DNA from: Streptomyces mirabilis
Lineage (GTDB): Bacteria; Actinomycetota; Actinomycetes; Streptomycetales; Streptomycetaceae
NCBI RefSeq assembly: GCF_018310535.1
Contig: NZ_CP074102.1
Coordinates: forward strand, 3,472,001 to 3,536,000
DNA: 64,000 nt
Reading direction: 5' to 3'
Shown here: positions 53,164 to 62,037 of the stretch, piece after piece
Numbering within the stretch: position 1 is the first letter of the stretch
How the letters are laid out: each line of letters begins with the position of its first letter
Notes under the pieces: model-generated
What the model saw: only the letters and a program-made list of their open reading frames with translations
Told to the model about the DNA's origin: nothing
Databases searched by the model: none
Program-made: the position numbers and the translations under genes

Positions 53164-54525
53164 CTACCGCGCGGCCGCGCCCTGCCCCGTCGCCGGACGG
53201 AGAGTTTCGGAGGCGGTCCCCGAGGCCGCCTCTCCGACCTGGGGGGTGGTCTCCCCCGCGCTCACGGCTCGCCGGTACCGAATGATGTGAACAACCAGGT
53301 TGACGGCAAGCGCCAGAAAGCTCGCCCACGCCGCTCCCGCGGCCCCGAAGCCAGGAATCAGCAGAAGATTGAGGATGAGGTTGGACACCGTCAGGGTGAT
53401 CGCCGCGGTCCGCAGGTCGGATCCGAGACCGTGCGCCGCCAGGAAGGTATTGAACAGGCGGGTCACGGCGCCCATGACCTGCGCCGCCGCGAGGACCGGC
53501 ACCAGCCCCGCCCCCATCAGGAACTCGTCGGAATAGACCAACCGGACCAACGGCGCGGCAAGCATGCTCAACGCGACTGCTGGTAGGGCACTCGCCACCG
53601 TCACCGCCGCGACCCAGTACAGGTCCATACGAGGCTGGCGGGCGAGCCGCCCGAAGAGCGCCGTCGCCAGACCCGCACCCGCAAGCCCGATGGGGAACGC
53701 GAGCGATGCGGCACACATGTAGCAGGCGAACGAGCGTGGATCGCTGCCGGCACCGAGCATCAGTGTGTCCATGTGGTACGTGCCCATGCTCAGTACCCGA
53801 CCGATGTAGGCCGAGAAGCCATAGTCACGAGCACCCCGGATCATCCGCGCCATGGATTCGCGGAGCCCGCAGAAAACGGGCCGGAGGTACGCCAGGAGCG
53901 CGGACCATCCCGCGAGAAGGAACAGGGCGTCCGCCAGAAGCACCGCGGACGACGTCAGGTGTACTCCGAACGCCGGCATGGCCGTGAGCAGGGCGAGAAA
54001 GCCCGTCCGCGAAAGCACTGAGGCGATCGAGTAGCTGTGGAGTCGGCCGAGCCCCTGCGCTGTCTGCAGACACACGAAGTCAAGGGGAAAACCCACGGAT
54101 ACGAGGGCCACCAGTCTCAGAGCCGGCCCCGCGTGAACATTGAAGCCGGAGTCCACGATCCACGACAGCGCGAAGATCGTAAGACCGAACAGGACGGACA
54201 CGGGCAGGAAGAACGTCACGACCGCGCCGGTGATGCGATGCCGTTCTGCCGACTCCGAACACGCCAGCATCCGTGCCGCGGGCAGGAACAGCCCGAACTC
54301 GAAGAACATCGCACTGAACAGCAGCAGTTGTTTGCCGAAGGTGTAGCTCGTGTAACCGTCGACGTCCAGGGATCTGGCGAGCAGAGCCGATGTGGCCATG
54401 CCGAGTCCGCCGAGCACCGCGCTCGAGGCGGCGAAGCCGACGGCCTGACGGACCGTGGTGGAGGCGAAGGCCATCCTGACCTTCACGCACCCCCGGACGA
54501 CGCCACCAAGACCGACGGAGGTCAT
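53164..54525 (-). CDS. Wzx-like oligosaccharide flippase
   Basis: 453 residues with about 12-14 membrane spans and no large soluble domain, in the MATE/MOP-flippase pattern (VGFAASSAVLGGLGMATSALLAR, YTFGKQLLLFSAMFFEFGLF in part; AAGAAWASFLALAVNLVVH near the end). It would move the lipid-linked repeat across the membrane. ATG at 54525 overlaps the upstream wzy-like stop by 4 bases. Short soluble C-terminal tail rich in Ser/Thr/Ala. Confidence 0.85.
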   Translation of the reverse strand: MTSVGLGGVVRGCVKVRMAFASTTVRQAVGFAASSAVLGGLGMATSALLARSLDVDGYTSYTFGKQLLLFSAMFFEFGLFLPAARMLACSESAERHRITGAVVTFFLPVSVLFGLTIFALSWIVDSGFNVHAGPALRLVALVSVGFPLDFVCLQTAQGLGRLHSYSIASVLSRTGFLALLTAMPAFGVHLTSSAVLLADALFLLAGWSALLAYLRPVFCGLRESMARMIRGARDYGFSAYIGRVLSMGTYHMDTLMLGAGSDPRSFACYMCAASLAFPIGLAGAGLATALFGRLARQPRMDLYWVAAVTVASALPAVALSMLAAPLVRLVYSDEFLMGAGLVPVLAAAQVMGAVTRLFNTFLAAHGLGSDLRTAAITLTVSNLILNLLLIPGFGAAGAAWASFLALAVNLVVHIIRYRRAVSAGETTPQVGEAASGTASETLRPATGQGAAAR

Positions 54526-56033
54526 GACGCCGACTCCACCAGCCGCGGTTTGGCGGCCCGGCCCGTGCCGACTTCAGCCTGCCTCTCGGCGGCCGGCGGT
54601 TGGGACTGCTGGATCGCCGCTGCCGCGAGTCCCAGGAGCACGGCGAGGACGACGTTGCTCGGCCCCAGGGGCAGCATGGTCAGCTCGACGGAGAACGCCA
54701 GGTAGGACACGGCCCCGGCGATCACTGCTGCTCGCAGCGCTTGGTACGTCTGATCCGCAGACGCCGATCGGCTGAGCCGACGGAGCATCCTGGCACAGAA
54801 TCCGCACACGGCGACCAGAGCCGTGAACCCCACTGCTCCCTGCTCCGCCAGGGTCGCGACGAACGAGCTGTGCGGAGACTTCACCGCCCGCACCCCCCAC
54901 ACCTCCCGGACGCCGACGCGGCTCTGCGTGTCGGCGAACTGGTTGATGCCCACGCCCGTCAGGGGGGCGGATCGCCAGATATCCACTCCCATCTGGTAGG
55001 TGGCGAGCCGCCCCGCCACATTGGCCGTGTTGCCCATGCGCGTGCGGAACACCGCGTTGTCCTGGAGCGGCACGTACAGCGTCAGCGTTGCCAGGGCGAC
55101 GGCGAATCCCACGACGGCGAATCTCAGCCTGTGCCCGAACCGCAGGCCGAGGCCGATGACGAGGATGACCGGGACACAGGCCCAGGCCACGCGGAAAAGC
55201 GAGACAACCATGCCTACGAGCTGCACGGTGGCGAGCACCGGGCCCACGAACGAGGGGAGCGCTCTGAGGCGTGCGCCGTGAGTCCGTCCGCTCATCCACC
55301 AGAACAGCGTCGCGGCCAGGGTGAGTGCCAGGGTGAGTGCGTAGACCTCCGGGACCGAGTAGGGACCGGAGACCCTGATCACGCCGCCGGCCTCCGAGTC
55401 GGCTCGTACGGCACCACCGCTCAGCGAAGCGAGCTCGTACCCGAAGAGGCGTTCCGTGATGCCGAGCAGGGCCACAAGGGTCCCGCTCACCATGAGCCCC
55501 GCTGCCCACACCCGCAGCTTCCGGGGCGTGTCCGCTGTGTGACGGCAGATGCAGAAGGCGGCGCAGGGGAGCAGGACCGCGTCGACGAAGGTCTCGAGCG
55601 CGCCCACGACATTGGGGCGCGTGGTCGCGGCGCGGATCAGGAACAGGGCCGCGAACACCACTGCGGCGATGACGAAGGCGCGCACGCTCGGGGCGCTGGG
55701 CCTCCTGGTGCTCCGCTTCATGACGAGCGCGAGAACCAGCGCACTCAGGTACATGCGGTCGAACGTCAGAAGCGAGCCCGACTGGGGATAGCGGACGAAG
55801 GGGTAGAGGGCCGGCGAAAGGACCAGCCAGGCCACACCGGCAGCCAGCGGGCTCCGACCGCACAGGAGGGCGAACGCCGTCAGCATCGAGGCGGTGAACA
55901 GCACCACCGTCGGCACACTCGGTGAGATCAGGACGGCGCTCAGCGTGAGGATGCCGACGGCCGTGTAGAGGACGGTCCAAGCGGCCGACGGAGTGATCCT
56001 CATGGATCGGGTCGTCCTCACCGGCGCGCTCAC
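54522..56033 (-). CDS. O-antigen ligase/polymerase-like membrane protein (Wzy/WaaL family)
   Basis: About 503 residues, 10-12 membrane spans. The Wzy_C-type region is seen: GRLATYQMGVDIWRSAPLTGVGINQFA followed by SPHSSFVATLAEQGAVG, the loop motif of O-antigen polymerase/ligase proteins. It would polymerise the repeat or ligate it to a carrier. GTG at 56033 overlaps the preceding stop (GTGA); ATG at 56003 is an alternative with GAGG upstream. Forms an operon with the toroid gene and the flippase. Confidence 0.85.
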   Translation of the reverse strand: MSAPVRTTRSMRITPSAAWTVLYTAVGILTLSAVLISPSVPTVVLFTASMLTAFALLCGRSPLAAGVAWLVLSPALYPFVRYPQSGSLLTFDRMYLSALVLALVMKRSTRRPSAPSVRAFVIAAVVFAALFLIRAATTRPNVVGALETFVDAVLLPCAAFCICRHTADTPRKLRVWAAGLMVSGTLVALLGITERLFGYELASLSGGAVRADSEAGGVIRVSGPYSVPEVYALTLALTLAATLFWWMSGRTHGARLRALPSFVGPVLATVQLVGMVVSLFRVAWACVPVILVIGLGLRFGHRLRFAVVGFAVALATLTLYVPLQDNAVFRTRMGNTANVAGRLATYQMGVDIWRSAPLTGVGINQFADTQSRVGVREVWGVRAVKSPHSSFVATLAEQGAVGFTALVAVCGFCARMLRRLSRSASADQTYQALRAAVIAGAVSYLAFSVELTMLPLGPSNVVLAVLLGLAAAAIQQSQPPAAERQAEVGTGRAAKPRLVESAS

Positions 56034-57181
56034 TGTGCGCGCCGAGTCACGTAGAAGGCGGTCAGCGCGTCGAGGAACGGTGCCAGGCTCCACCGCGGCG
56101 ACCTCCGAACCGGGGGGCCCGGCAGGGCGTTGGCGTACAGCGCCTGCGCCCCGCCTTCTTCGAGAAGCGCCGGGCTGACGGTTTCCAGGACCTGGTCTGC
56201 GAAGCCGGGGCGGACGTAACCGCGTTCCTCCGCCCAGGCCGCCATGCGGACGGCCGTCGCGTCGTTGTTCGGGTCACGGCGTACGTGCCGGCCCCGCGCA
56301 GTCTTCACGTCCGCGTAGTAGCGGGGCACCGAGCCGTCAAACAAGTGATCGAGGTAGTACCGAGTTCCCGAGTCGATCACCTTGTTCGTCTCGAGCCCGA
56401 GTCCTCGAGACGCCGCGTCGAACCGCAGCAGCACATAGCCGGTGTGGAAGCCGTCCACCCACCCGAGGTTCGCGGACGTACCGTACGGCCACGAGCCGTC
56501 GGGGCGCTGCCCCTCCGCAGTGGCGGACACCGCCGAGCGTGCCGCATCGGTCAGGCGCGAGGCGAGCGGCCGGCGCATCCCGTCCAGACTGGCGAGTCGT
56601 GCCGCCAGTGCCGCGCCCATGAGGTTCGCGTTGTGGATCAGCGTGGCGGACGCCGGCGTATAGGCGAAATGACGACCGGTGTACAGCTGGTCCAGCAGCG
56701 CTGTGGCGAGACTTTCGGCGGCGGCGCCGTCCAGCATTCCGGTGTCGAGGCATCCGTCCGCGCAGAACGTGGTGGCGACGATGTTCGGCATCGAAGCCGG
56801 GTAGTGCCCCCAGCGCGTCTGCACGTCGAACTCGTAGTTCCAGAGTCCCGCATAGCGGCCGCGCAGTTGTCTGGTGGCGGTCCACCGCCCGAGCTGCCGA
56901 GCCCGACTGTGCCAGAGGGGCGAAGCGGCGAAACGGCTGCAAGCGGTCGCCCCCAGGCCGCAGGCCGTTGCCGTGCGCAGTGGGCGGATCGCCAGCCAGG
57001 GGCGGATATCGACCGGGCTTCTCTTCACCGTCTGCAGGAGAACCTGGCGCAGAAAGGGATGGATGGCAAGGGATGCCAGGGGACTTGTCAGACCGTCGTA
57101 GGGGTCCGGGCCCGCCCAGTCGCAGCCGTCGAGCAGATGGAAAATGTAATCGGCACGTCTTTCGAGTTCTTCGGGTGTCAT
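56030..57181 (-). CDS. Toroid-like protein of the glycan locus, function unknown
   Basis: 383 residues, helix-rich. The N-terminus DGCDWAGPDPYDGLTSP, and repeats of the type QTRWGHYPASMPNIV, DGSWPYGTSANLGWVDGFHTGYVL (in parts), read like an (alpha/alpha) barrel as in terpene cyclases and polysaccharide-acting enzymes, with Trp/Asp/Tyr lining. I know similar genes in exopolysaccharide loci but no proven role. No signal peptide. ATG at 57181; a GTG at 57241 would add 20 residues and cannot be excluded. Its stop overlaps the wzy-like gene start. Might trim, epimerise or bind the glycan. Confidence 0.6.
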   Translation of the reverse strand: MTPEELERRADYIFHLLDGCDWAGPDPYDGLTSPLASLAIHPFLRQVLLQTVKRSPVDIRPWLAIRPLRTATACGLGATACSRFAASPLWHSRARQLGRWTATRQLRGRYAGLWNYEFDVQTRWGHYPASMPNIVATTFCADGCLDTGMLDGAAAESLATALLDQLYTGRHFAYTPASATLIHNANLMGAALAARLASLDGMRRPLASRLTDAARSAVSATAEGQRPDGSWPYGTSANLGWVDGFHTGYVLLRFDAASRGLGLETNKVIDSGTRYYLDHLFDGSVPRYYADVKTARGRHVRRDPNNDATAVRMAAWAEERGYVRPGFADQVLETVSPALLEEGGAQALYANALPGPPVRRSPRWSLAPFLDALTAFYVTRRAQ

Positions 57182-57582
57182 CAGATCGGCGGTGAATTCA
57201 GTCGCTGTCAGACTGCTGCTTTGCCAAGCGGCCACTGGCACTCCGAAGATCCGTCCGGCTGGTTCGGTTTTCCCTGCCGAAGTTACGGAAAGTCAGGCTA
57301 GTCTCAGAATCTCCGTAAAGGTGTTGGACGACGCACCTTCCCGGGTGAATTCCGGAGCCCGAATGCGCCGCACGGATGAGAAACCTGTTTCGCCGGGTGA
57401 TGTCCCACGCACCGATACGAGAGATCGACGTGAAAGCGACGTGGCAGCCGGAGCCCCTTCCCGTGCGAGGAGCTCCGACCCCACCCAGTACTCCAGCCGG
57501 ACTGCCGCCGGACTGCCGCCGGCTCCGCGGACCGGCCGACCACTCAGCCACTACCTCTCGCTCCCTCCCTGGCGAAACACCG
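57182..57582. other. Gene-free spacer with a candidate operator
   Basis: About 400 bases with no credible ORF. TTACGGA (57283-57289) and TCCGTAA (57312-57318) form an inverted repeat 22 bases apart, enclosing GGCTAGTCTCAG. It lies upstream of the toroid-wzy-wzx operon and could be an operator for it. T-rich GGTTCGGTTTTCCC just left. Confidence 0.45.
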
Positions 57583-59076
57583 CTAGTAGGCCCCGGTGCC
57601 CCCGACGACCGCGCGCACCGTCCGCACCAGCACCCCGAGGTCCCCCGCCGGCGACCAGTTGTCCACGTACCTGAGGTCCAGGGCGACCGTCTCGTCCCAG
57701 GAGAGGTCGGAGCGGCCGCTGACCTGCCACAGGCCGGTGAGCCCCGGCTTGACGGCCAGCCGGCGCCGCTCCACCTCGTCGTAACCGGCGACCTCGTCGG
57801 GCAGCGGCGGTCGCGGACCGACCAGGGACATGTGTCCCCGCACCACGTTGAACAGCTGCGGCAGTTCGTCCAAAGAGCAGCGGCGCAGCACCCGGCCGAC
57901 GCGAGTGATCCGCGGATCGCGGCGGATCTTGAACATGCGGCCGTCCTGCTCGTTGGTCCCGGTCAGCTGATGCCTCAGCCGCTCCGCGTCGGCGACCATG
58001 GTGCGGAACTTGGCCATGGTGAACGGTTTTCCGCCGCGTCCGATGCGCGTCTGCCGGTGCACGACCGGGCCCGGGGAGTCCATCCGGACGGCGAGGGCCA
58101 CCGCCACGAACACCGGGGCGAGCAGCACGATCAGCAGCGCCGCGCCCAGCCGGTCCGTGACCGACTTGAGCAGCGTCGCAAGCCCCCGCCTCAGGGGCGG
58201 GGCCACGGTCAGCATGGTGATCCCGGCCACGGAGAGGACGCCCACCCGGCGCCCGGCAACCTCCGTCAGACCCGGTACGACAACGAGCGGGCATTCCTCG
58301 CCGTGCAGGGCCCACGACAGCCGCCGCAGGCGTGTTCCGTTCATGTACGGTCCCGGCACGACGAGGACCACGTCCGCGTAGAGCCGCCGGGCCGCCGTCA
58401 GCACCGGGGCGGAGTCGGCCGACGGGCGTGGCGGTGTCTGCCGGCCGATACGGGTGGCGACCGGGGCCAGCGCATGCGGGTCCTCGTCGCCGATCGGGCA
58501 CACCCCGACGACGACGAACTCGTGGTCCGTCCGCTTCGCGAGGTGGCTCACCAGACCGTCGACAGCGTTCGCCTCCCCGATCACCAGGGCCCTGCGGACG
58601 GTCCGGCCGTCGCGGCGTCGCGCGAGCAGATGACGGTGGATCAGATTCTGTACGGCGGCGCTCATCGGGGCGCAGGGCACCAGGGCGGCCAGCGCGAGGA
58701 GGAACGGGGACTCCTCGCCTGTCGCCGCCCGCACCACCGCGAGCAGTCCGACCAGTACCAGCCAGTCCTGCAGCGCGGGGCCGATGTTGTCGCGCTCACC
58801 GAGACAGCGCTCGCCGTAGCGGTCCCGTGCGCCGCGTACGAGAAGCCATGCTGCGGCCGCCACGATCGCGTAGGCCGCGGCATGCGTGCCGCCGGTCAGC
58901 GCGAAGGCCAGATACACCGGCACGGCGGCGCCGGTCACGTCGCCGATGACGGCGGCCGGCGCGTACCAGACGGGCTTGCCGGTGCGGCGGCCGGTCGGCG
59001 GCCGCTCCCGGATGACCTGCGCCTGCGCAGGTCTTGCCACTGGTACGTGGGGCATCGTCTCCCCGAACAGCCACAT
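57583..59076 (-). CDS. Undecaprenyl-phosphate sugar-1-phosphate transferase (WbaP/CpsE-like)
   Basis: 497 residues. Four N-terminal spans and a CoA-like domain, then the catalytic bacterial sugar transferase domain: KSVTDRLGAALLIVLLAPV, DSPGPVVHRQTRIG, FTMAKFRTM, RRCSLDELPQLFNVVRG, SLVGPRPP and KPGLTGLWQVSGRS. It starts the lipid-linked repeat by moving a sugar-1-phosphate to undecaprenyl phosphate. ATG at 59076 preceded by TTGGAGGGCGA. Monocistronic or last of the operon from 62582; a 254-base gap separates it from the cyclotransferase gene. Confidence 0.92.
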   Translation of the reverse strand: MWLFGETMPHVPVARPAQAQVIRERPPTGRRTGKPVWYAPAAVIGDVTGAAVPVYLAFALTGGTHAAAYAIVAAAAWLLVRGARDRYGERCLGERDNIGPALQDWLVLVGLLAVVRAATGEESPFLLALAALVPCAPMSAAVQNLIHRHLLARRRDGRTVRRALVIGEANAVDGLVSHLAKRTDHEFVVVGVCPIGDEDPHALAPVATRIGRQTPPRPSADSAPVLTAARRLYADVVLVVPGPYMNGTRLRRLSWALHGEECPLVVVPGLTEVAGRRVGVLSVAGITMLTVAPPLRRGLATLLKSVTDRLGAALLIVLLAPVFVAVALAVRMDSPGPVVHRQTRIGRGGKPFTMAKFRTMVADAERLRHQLTGTNEQDGRMFKIRRDPRITRVGRVLRRCSLDELPQLFNVVRGHMSLVGPRPPLPDEVAGYDEVERRRLAVKPGLTGLWQVSGRSDLSWDETVALDLRYVDNWSPAGDLGVLVRTVRAVVGGTGAY

Positions 59077-59330
59077 TCGCCCTCCAAGCGCATCAAAAAA
59101 GGACTATTCGAGTGTGAATGGCCGCCCGCCGAACAGCGGGGCGCGACGCTGGGCTGCGGGCAACTCTCACCCGATGAGCAGAGCTCCATGCCTGGTGCAT
59201 ATGCAGACGCCCGGGCCGAGAGGCGAGAGTCCCCGGCAGGGCGATTCCGCGGGAGGGTGCCGGGGGCGCGCGGGGGCGCGCGGACCTTTACGAGCCCGGC
59301 CGCCTTGGCATACGCGGGGCCGCCCGTTCG
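59077..59330. other. Spacer upstream of the sugar-phosphate transferase
   Basis: 254 bases, no ORF. Contains a repeated GGGGGCGCGCG unit near 59260 and an A/T-rich stretch (ATCAAAAAAGGACTATTCG) near 59090 that may hold the transferase promoter. Nothing else seen. Confidence 0.4.
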
Positions 59331-60164
59331 TCAGCCCGAGACCAACACCACACGGAACATTCTGGGCCAGAACTTCCCCGTGATCAGGAACTGATCCGTG
59401 CCGGGGACCGCCGCGATACCGTTCAGCGTGGCCCCCGGGACGAGTTCGTCGTCACGCAGCAGGCCCGAGGCGTCGATGCTCGCCGTCACCGCTCCGGTGG
59501 CGGGATCGATGCGCACGATCCGGTCGGTGAAGAGCACGTTCGCATACACGGCGGCACCGACGCACTCCAGCTCGTTCAGCTCCTTCACCGGGCGACCCCC
59601 TTCGGTCACGGCGACCTCGCCCGTCTTCGCGAGCGTCCTGGGGTCACGGAACGTCAGCCGTGACGAGCCGTCGCTGGTCACCAGCCGGTGCCGGGCCCGC
59701 TCGAGGCACACGCCCCAGCCCTCGTCCCGGTACGGGACGCGACGCAGCTCCGCGAGCGTCCTGGCGTCGCGCTCGATGGCGGTCCGGTTCCGCCAGGTGA
59801 GCTGCCACAGGGTTCGGCCGAGCACGGTGATGCCCTCACCGAACAGGGGCGCGGGGAGTGCCGTGCGGACCGTGGGCTTCTTGTCCAAAGGTCCTGCCCG
59901 TACCGAGGAACGGCCGGAGATGCCGGTGCCTTCGTAGAGCGTGCCGCCGGCCATCTCGAGTCCCTGGGTGAACGCCGCCGGGTCGTGCGGAAAGGTCTTG
60001 AGCACCTTGACCCGCAGGTGCTCGACCCGGTGCGCGGCGACCCGCCGCCCACCCGCGGCCCCGCCTGCCGGATCGTCCGGGGCGCGCTCTCCCGCCGCGC
60101 ACGACGCGAGCAGCAGGACACCCACGAGCACGGCCGCCCCGGTGCGGCACGGGCGCTCAGACAC
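59331..60164 (-). CDS. Lipoprotein glutaminyl-peptide cyclotransferase (beta-propeller type)
   Basis: 277 residues. Lipobox LASC after a hydrophobic signal (VLVGVLLLASC), then the plant/bacterial QC propeller: HDPAAFTQGLEM, GEGITVLGRTLWQLTW, EGWGVCLE, VKELNELECV, VLFTDRIVRIDP, LNGIAAVPGT and TGKFWPRM. These enzymes convert N-terminal Gln of proteins to pyroglutamate, here on the outer face of the membrane. ATG at 60164 overlaps the DUF4012 gene's stop by 8 bases. Third gene of the operon beginning at 62582, whose first product is predicted to expose an N-terminal Gln. Confidence 0.88.
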   Translation of the reverse strand: MSERPCRTGAAVLVGVLLLASCAAGERAPDDPAGGAAGGRRVAAHRVEHLRVKVLKTFPHDPAAFTQGLEMAGGTLYEGTGISGRSSVRAGPLDKKPTVRTALPAPLFGEGITVLGRTLWQLTWRNRTAIERDARTLAELRRVPYRDEGWGVCLERARHRLVTSDGSSRLTFRDPRTLAKTGEVAVTEGGRPVKELNELECVGAAVYANVLFTDRIVRIDPATGAVTASIDASGLLRDDELVPGATLNGIAAVPGTDQFLITGKFWPRMFRVVLVSG

Positions 60165-62037
60165 GGCAGGAACCGCCCGGTCGCAGAGTGGCTTGCAGCG
60201 GCGTCACCAGGGACTGCTGCAGAAGGACCGGGGCGCCGTCCGCGTGCGGCTCCAGCAGGTGCAGCACCAGCGTGCGGCGGGAGCGGGCGGGCAGCTCCAG
60301 GTCCAGCGTGTACACGGAGTGGCCACGTTCGACGCCGGGCGCGAGCTGCGCCGGACGGCCGTCCAGGGTGGCGCCGGTCAGGGTGGCGCCGACGCCCGCG
60401 TAGTACGACACCAGGAGCCTGTTGTCACCCGGCCGGGTGCGGTAGGGAGGGGAGTCCCCCCTCAAGGTCACGTAGTCGGGCAGGCCGGAGGTCGGCGCCC
60501 GGTTTGCCAGGGTCATGGTTGCAGTGACCGTGCGGTCGCCGCCGGAGCAGGCGCCCGCTTCCCAGGTCAGGCTCCGGTCGAGGTAGTAGTCCAACTTGCC
60601 GCCGGCCGCGTTGTTCACCACCAGCCCCGCGAAGGGGCCCGGAGTCTCCGGGAGCGTGCCCGCGTAGGGGCGCGACTCGATGAGACGTTGCTCCGCTGCA
60701 TGCGCGCTCCACACCTTCAGCCGGCCCTCCCGCTGGGCGTCGTTCAGGGCGACGAGCAGGGCGGGCAGCCGGCGCATGTCGCCGGTCGCGGTGATCAGGG
60801 GTCCGGCGGCGGCGCGGGCCGCCTCGACGAAGAACGCCTTGCGCCGGGCGACGTCGTCGTACATCGCGTAGCTGGCCCGTTCGGTGAGGTCCACCACGTT
60901 GTCGGCGGTCAGCTCCGTGCCGCCCGCCATGCGGGCCGGACCGGTGACGCGCAGCAAACGGCTCAGCGTGGCGGGGTCGACGGCGAACACGCCGTCCACG
61001 CGCTCGCCGGTGTGTTCGCGCCACGCCGCGGCCCAGATGCGGGCCGCATAGGGGAAGTGCGGGCTCATGTTGGAGTTGGCCCACACGCGGGTGGGCTCGC
61101 TGCCCTGGTAGCGGGCCGTGAAGTCGGCTCCCAGGTCGAGGCCCGTCTTCGTCGTGGCCATCTCGGTGTTGTTGCCGAACCGCTCGAAGGACAGATGACC
61201 CCGGTCGGCCGACAGCACGGCGAAAGCCCCCGGAACGCCCCCGGTGCCACGCGCCTCGGAGATGTTCTGGAACGCGAGGAAATAGCGCCGTTCCCCTCGG
61301 GCGCCGAGCATGGGCGGCAGGACGCGGGCCGCCAGGGAGGCGTCGGTCATCACCGGGCCGAGGCGGTCGACCTGCCGCGCGAGCCCGGCCCGGGCCCGGT
61401 CGGCCGCCGGCAACCAGGTGGACCGGGGCAGCCCGTCCACGTCGGCCTGCACCTCGACCGCGGCGCGGGCGGCCCGGACGACTTCCGGCGCATGCTTCTG
61501 CAAGGTCATGAGGGCCTCGGACATCCCGTCACCGCGGCTGTCCGGCGTGGGCGCCGGCAGGGCTCGCACCAGCGGGGACAGCACATCGCCGGCCAGCCGG
61601 TCGGCCGCGTACGCGGCGCCGCGCACGGTCCTGAACGGGCCGCCGAAGAAGGGCAGCGCGGCTGCGGGGTACCAGGCCGGGCCGGTGGTGAGGCGATGCG
61701 CCCGAGCGGCGTGGGCGGCGGCGGAACGCACCTCCCGCTCCCGGGCGGACGCGGGCACGGCACCGGAGGCGGCGCCGGGCACGGGCGCCACCGACTGCCG
61801 CAGCGCGTCGAGGTCCCGCCCTGCCGCGATCAGCTCCGAACGGGCGAGCAGCCCGGTGACACCGATCCAGACGGCGCCGGCCAGTGGAAGCACCGCGGCG
61901 GCCAGCAGGGTGTTCCTGAGCACGCGACGGCGGCCCGGTGCCCCCTCGCGGGAGCGGCCGGGCCCGCGCATGCGGAAGGCGTCTCGGCCGGAGCCGGGAC
62001 GCCGTGGTTCCGCCGTGCCGATGTCCTGCTCCGTCAT
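60157..62037 (-). CDS. DUF4012 membrane protein
   Basis: 626 residues. Arg-rich cytosolic N-terminus, one span near residues 40-62 (LLAAAVLPLAGAVWIGVTGLL), then a large outer domain with FLAFQNISEARGTGGVPGAFAV (in parts) and ANSNMSPHFPYAARIWA, typical of DUF4012, a family common in actinobacterial surface-glycan loci and resembling LytR-like proteins in layout but without their catalytic motif. Two C-terminal Cys (SGACSGG, GSCRV) may pair. ATG at 62037 shares ATGA with the upstream stop. Function unknown; context suggests glycan or wall-protein assembly. Confidence 0.85.
   Translation of the reverse strand: MTEQDIGTAEPRRPGSGRDAFRMRGPGRSREGAPGRRRVLRNTLLAAAVLPLAGAVWIGVTGLLARSELIAAGRDLDALRQSVAPVPGAASGAVPASAREREVRSAAAHAARAHRLTTGPAWYPAAALPFFGGPFRTVRGAAYAADRLAGDVLSPLVRALPAPTPDSRGDGMSEALMTLQKHAPEVVRAARAAVEVQADVDGLPRSTWLPAADRARAGLARQVDRLGPVMTDASLAARVLPPMLGARGERRYFLAFQNISEARGTGGVPGAFAVLSADRGHLSFERFGNNTEMATTKTGLDLGADFTARYQGSEPTRVWANSNMSPHFPYAARIWAAAWREHTGERVDGVFAVDPATLSRLLRVTGPARMAGGTELTADNVVDLTERASYAMYDDVARRKAFFVEAARAAAGPLITATGDMRRLPALLVALNDAQREGRLKVWSAHAAEQRLIESRPYAGTLPETPGPFAGLVVNNAAGGKLDYYLDRSLTWEAGACSGGDRTVTATMTLANRAPTSGLPDYVTLRGDSPPYRTRPGDNRLLVSYYAGVGATLTGATLDGRPAQLAPGVERGHSVYTLDLELPARSRRTLVLHLLEPHADGAPVLLQQSLVTPLQATLRPGGSCRV

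Noticed and set aside
57198..57551. Possible 117-residue gene in the spacer upstream of the toroid gene
   Set aside because: Composition is Arg/Ser/Gly-rich without motifs and the region carries a likely operator.
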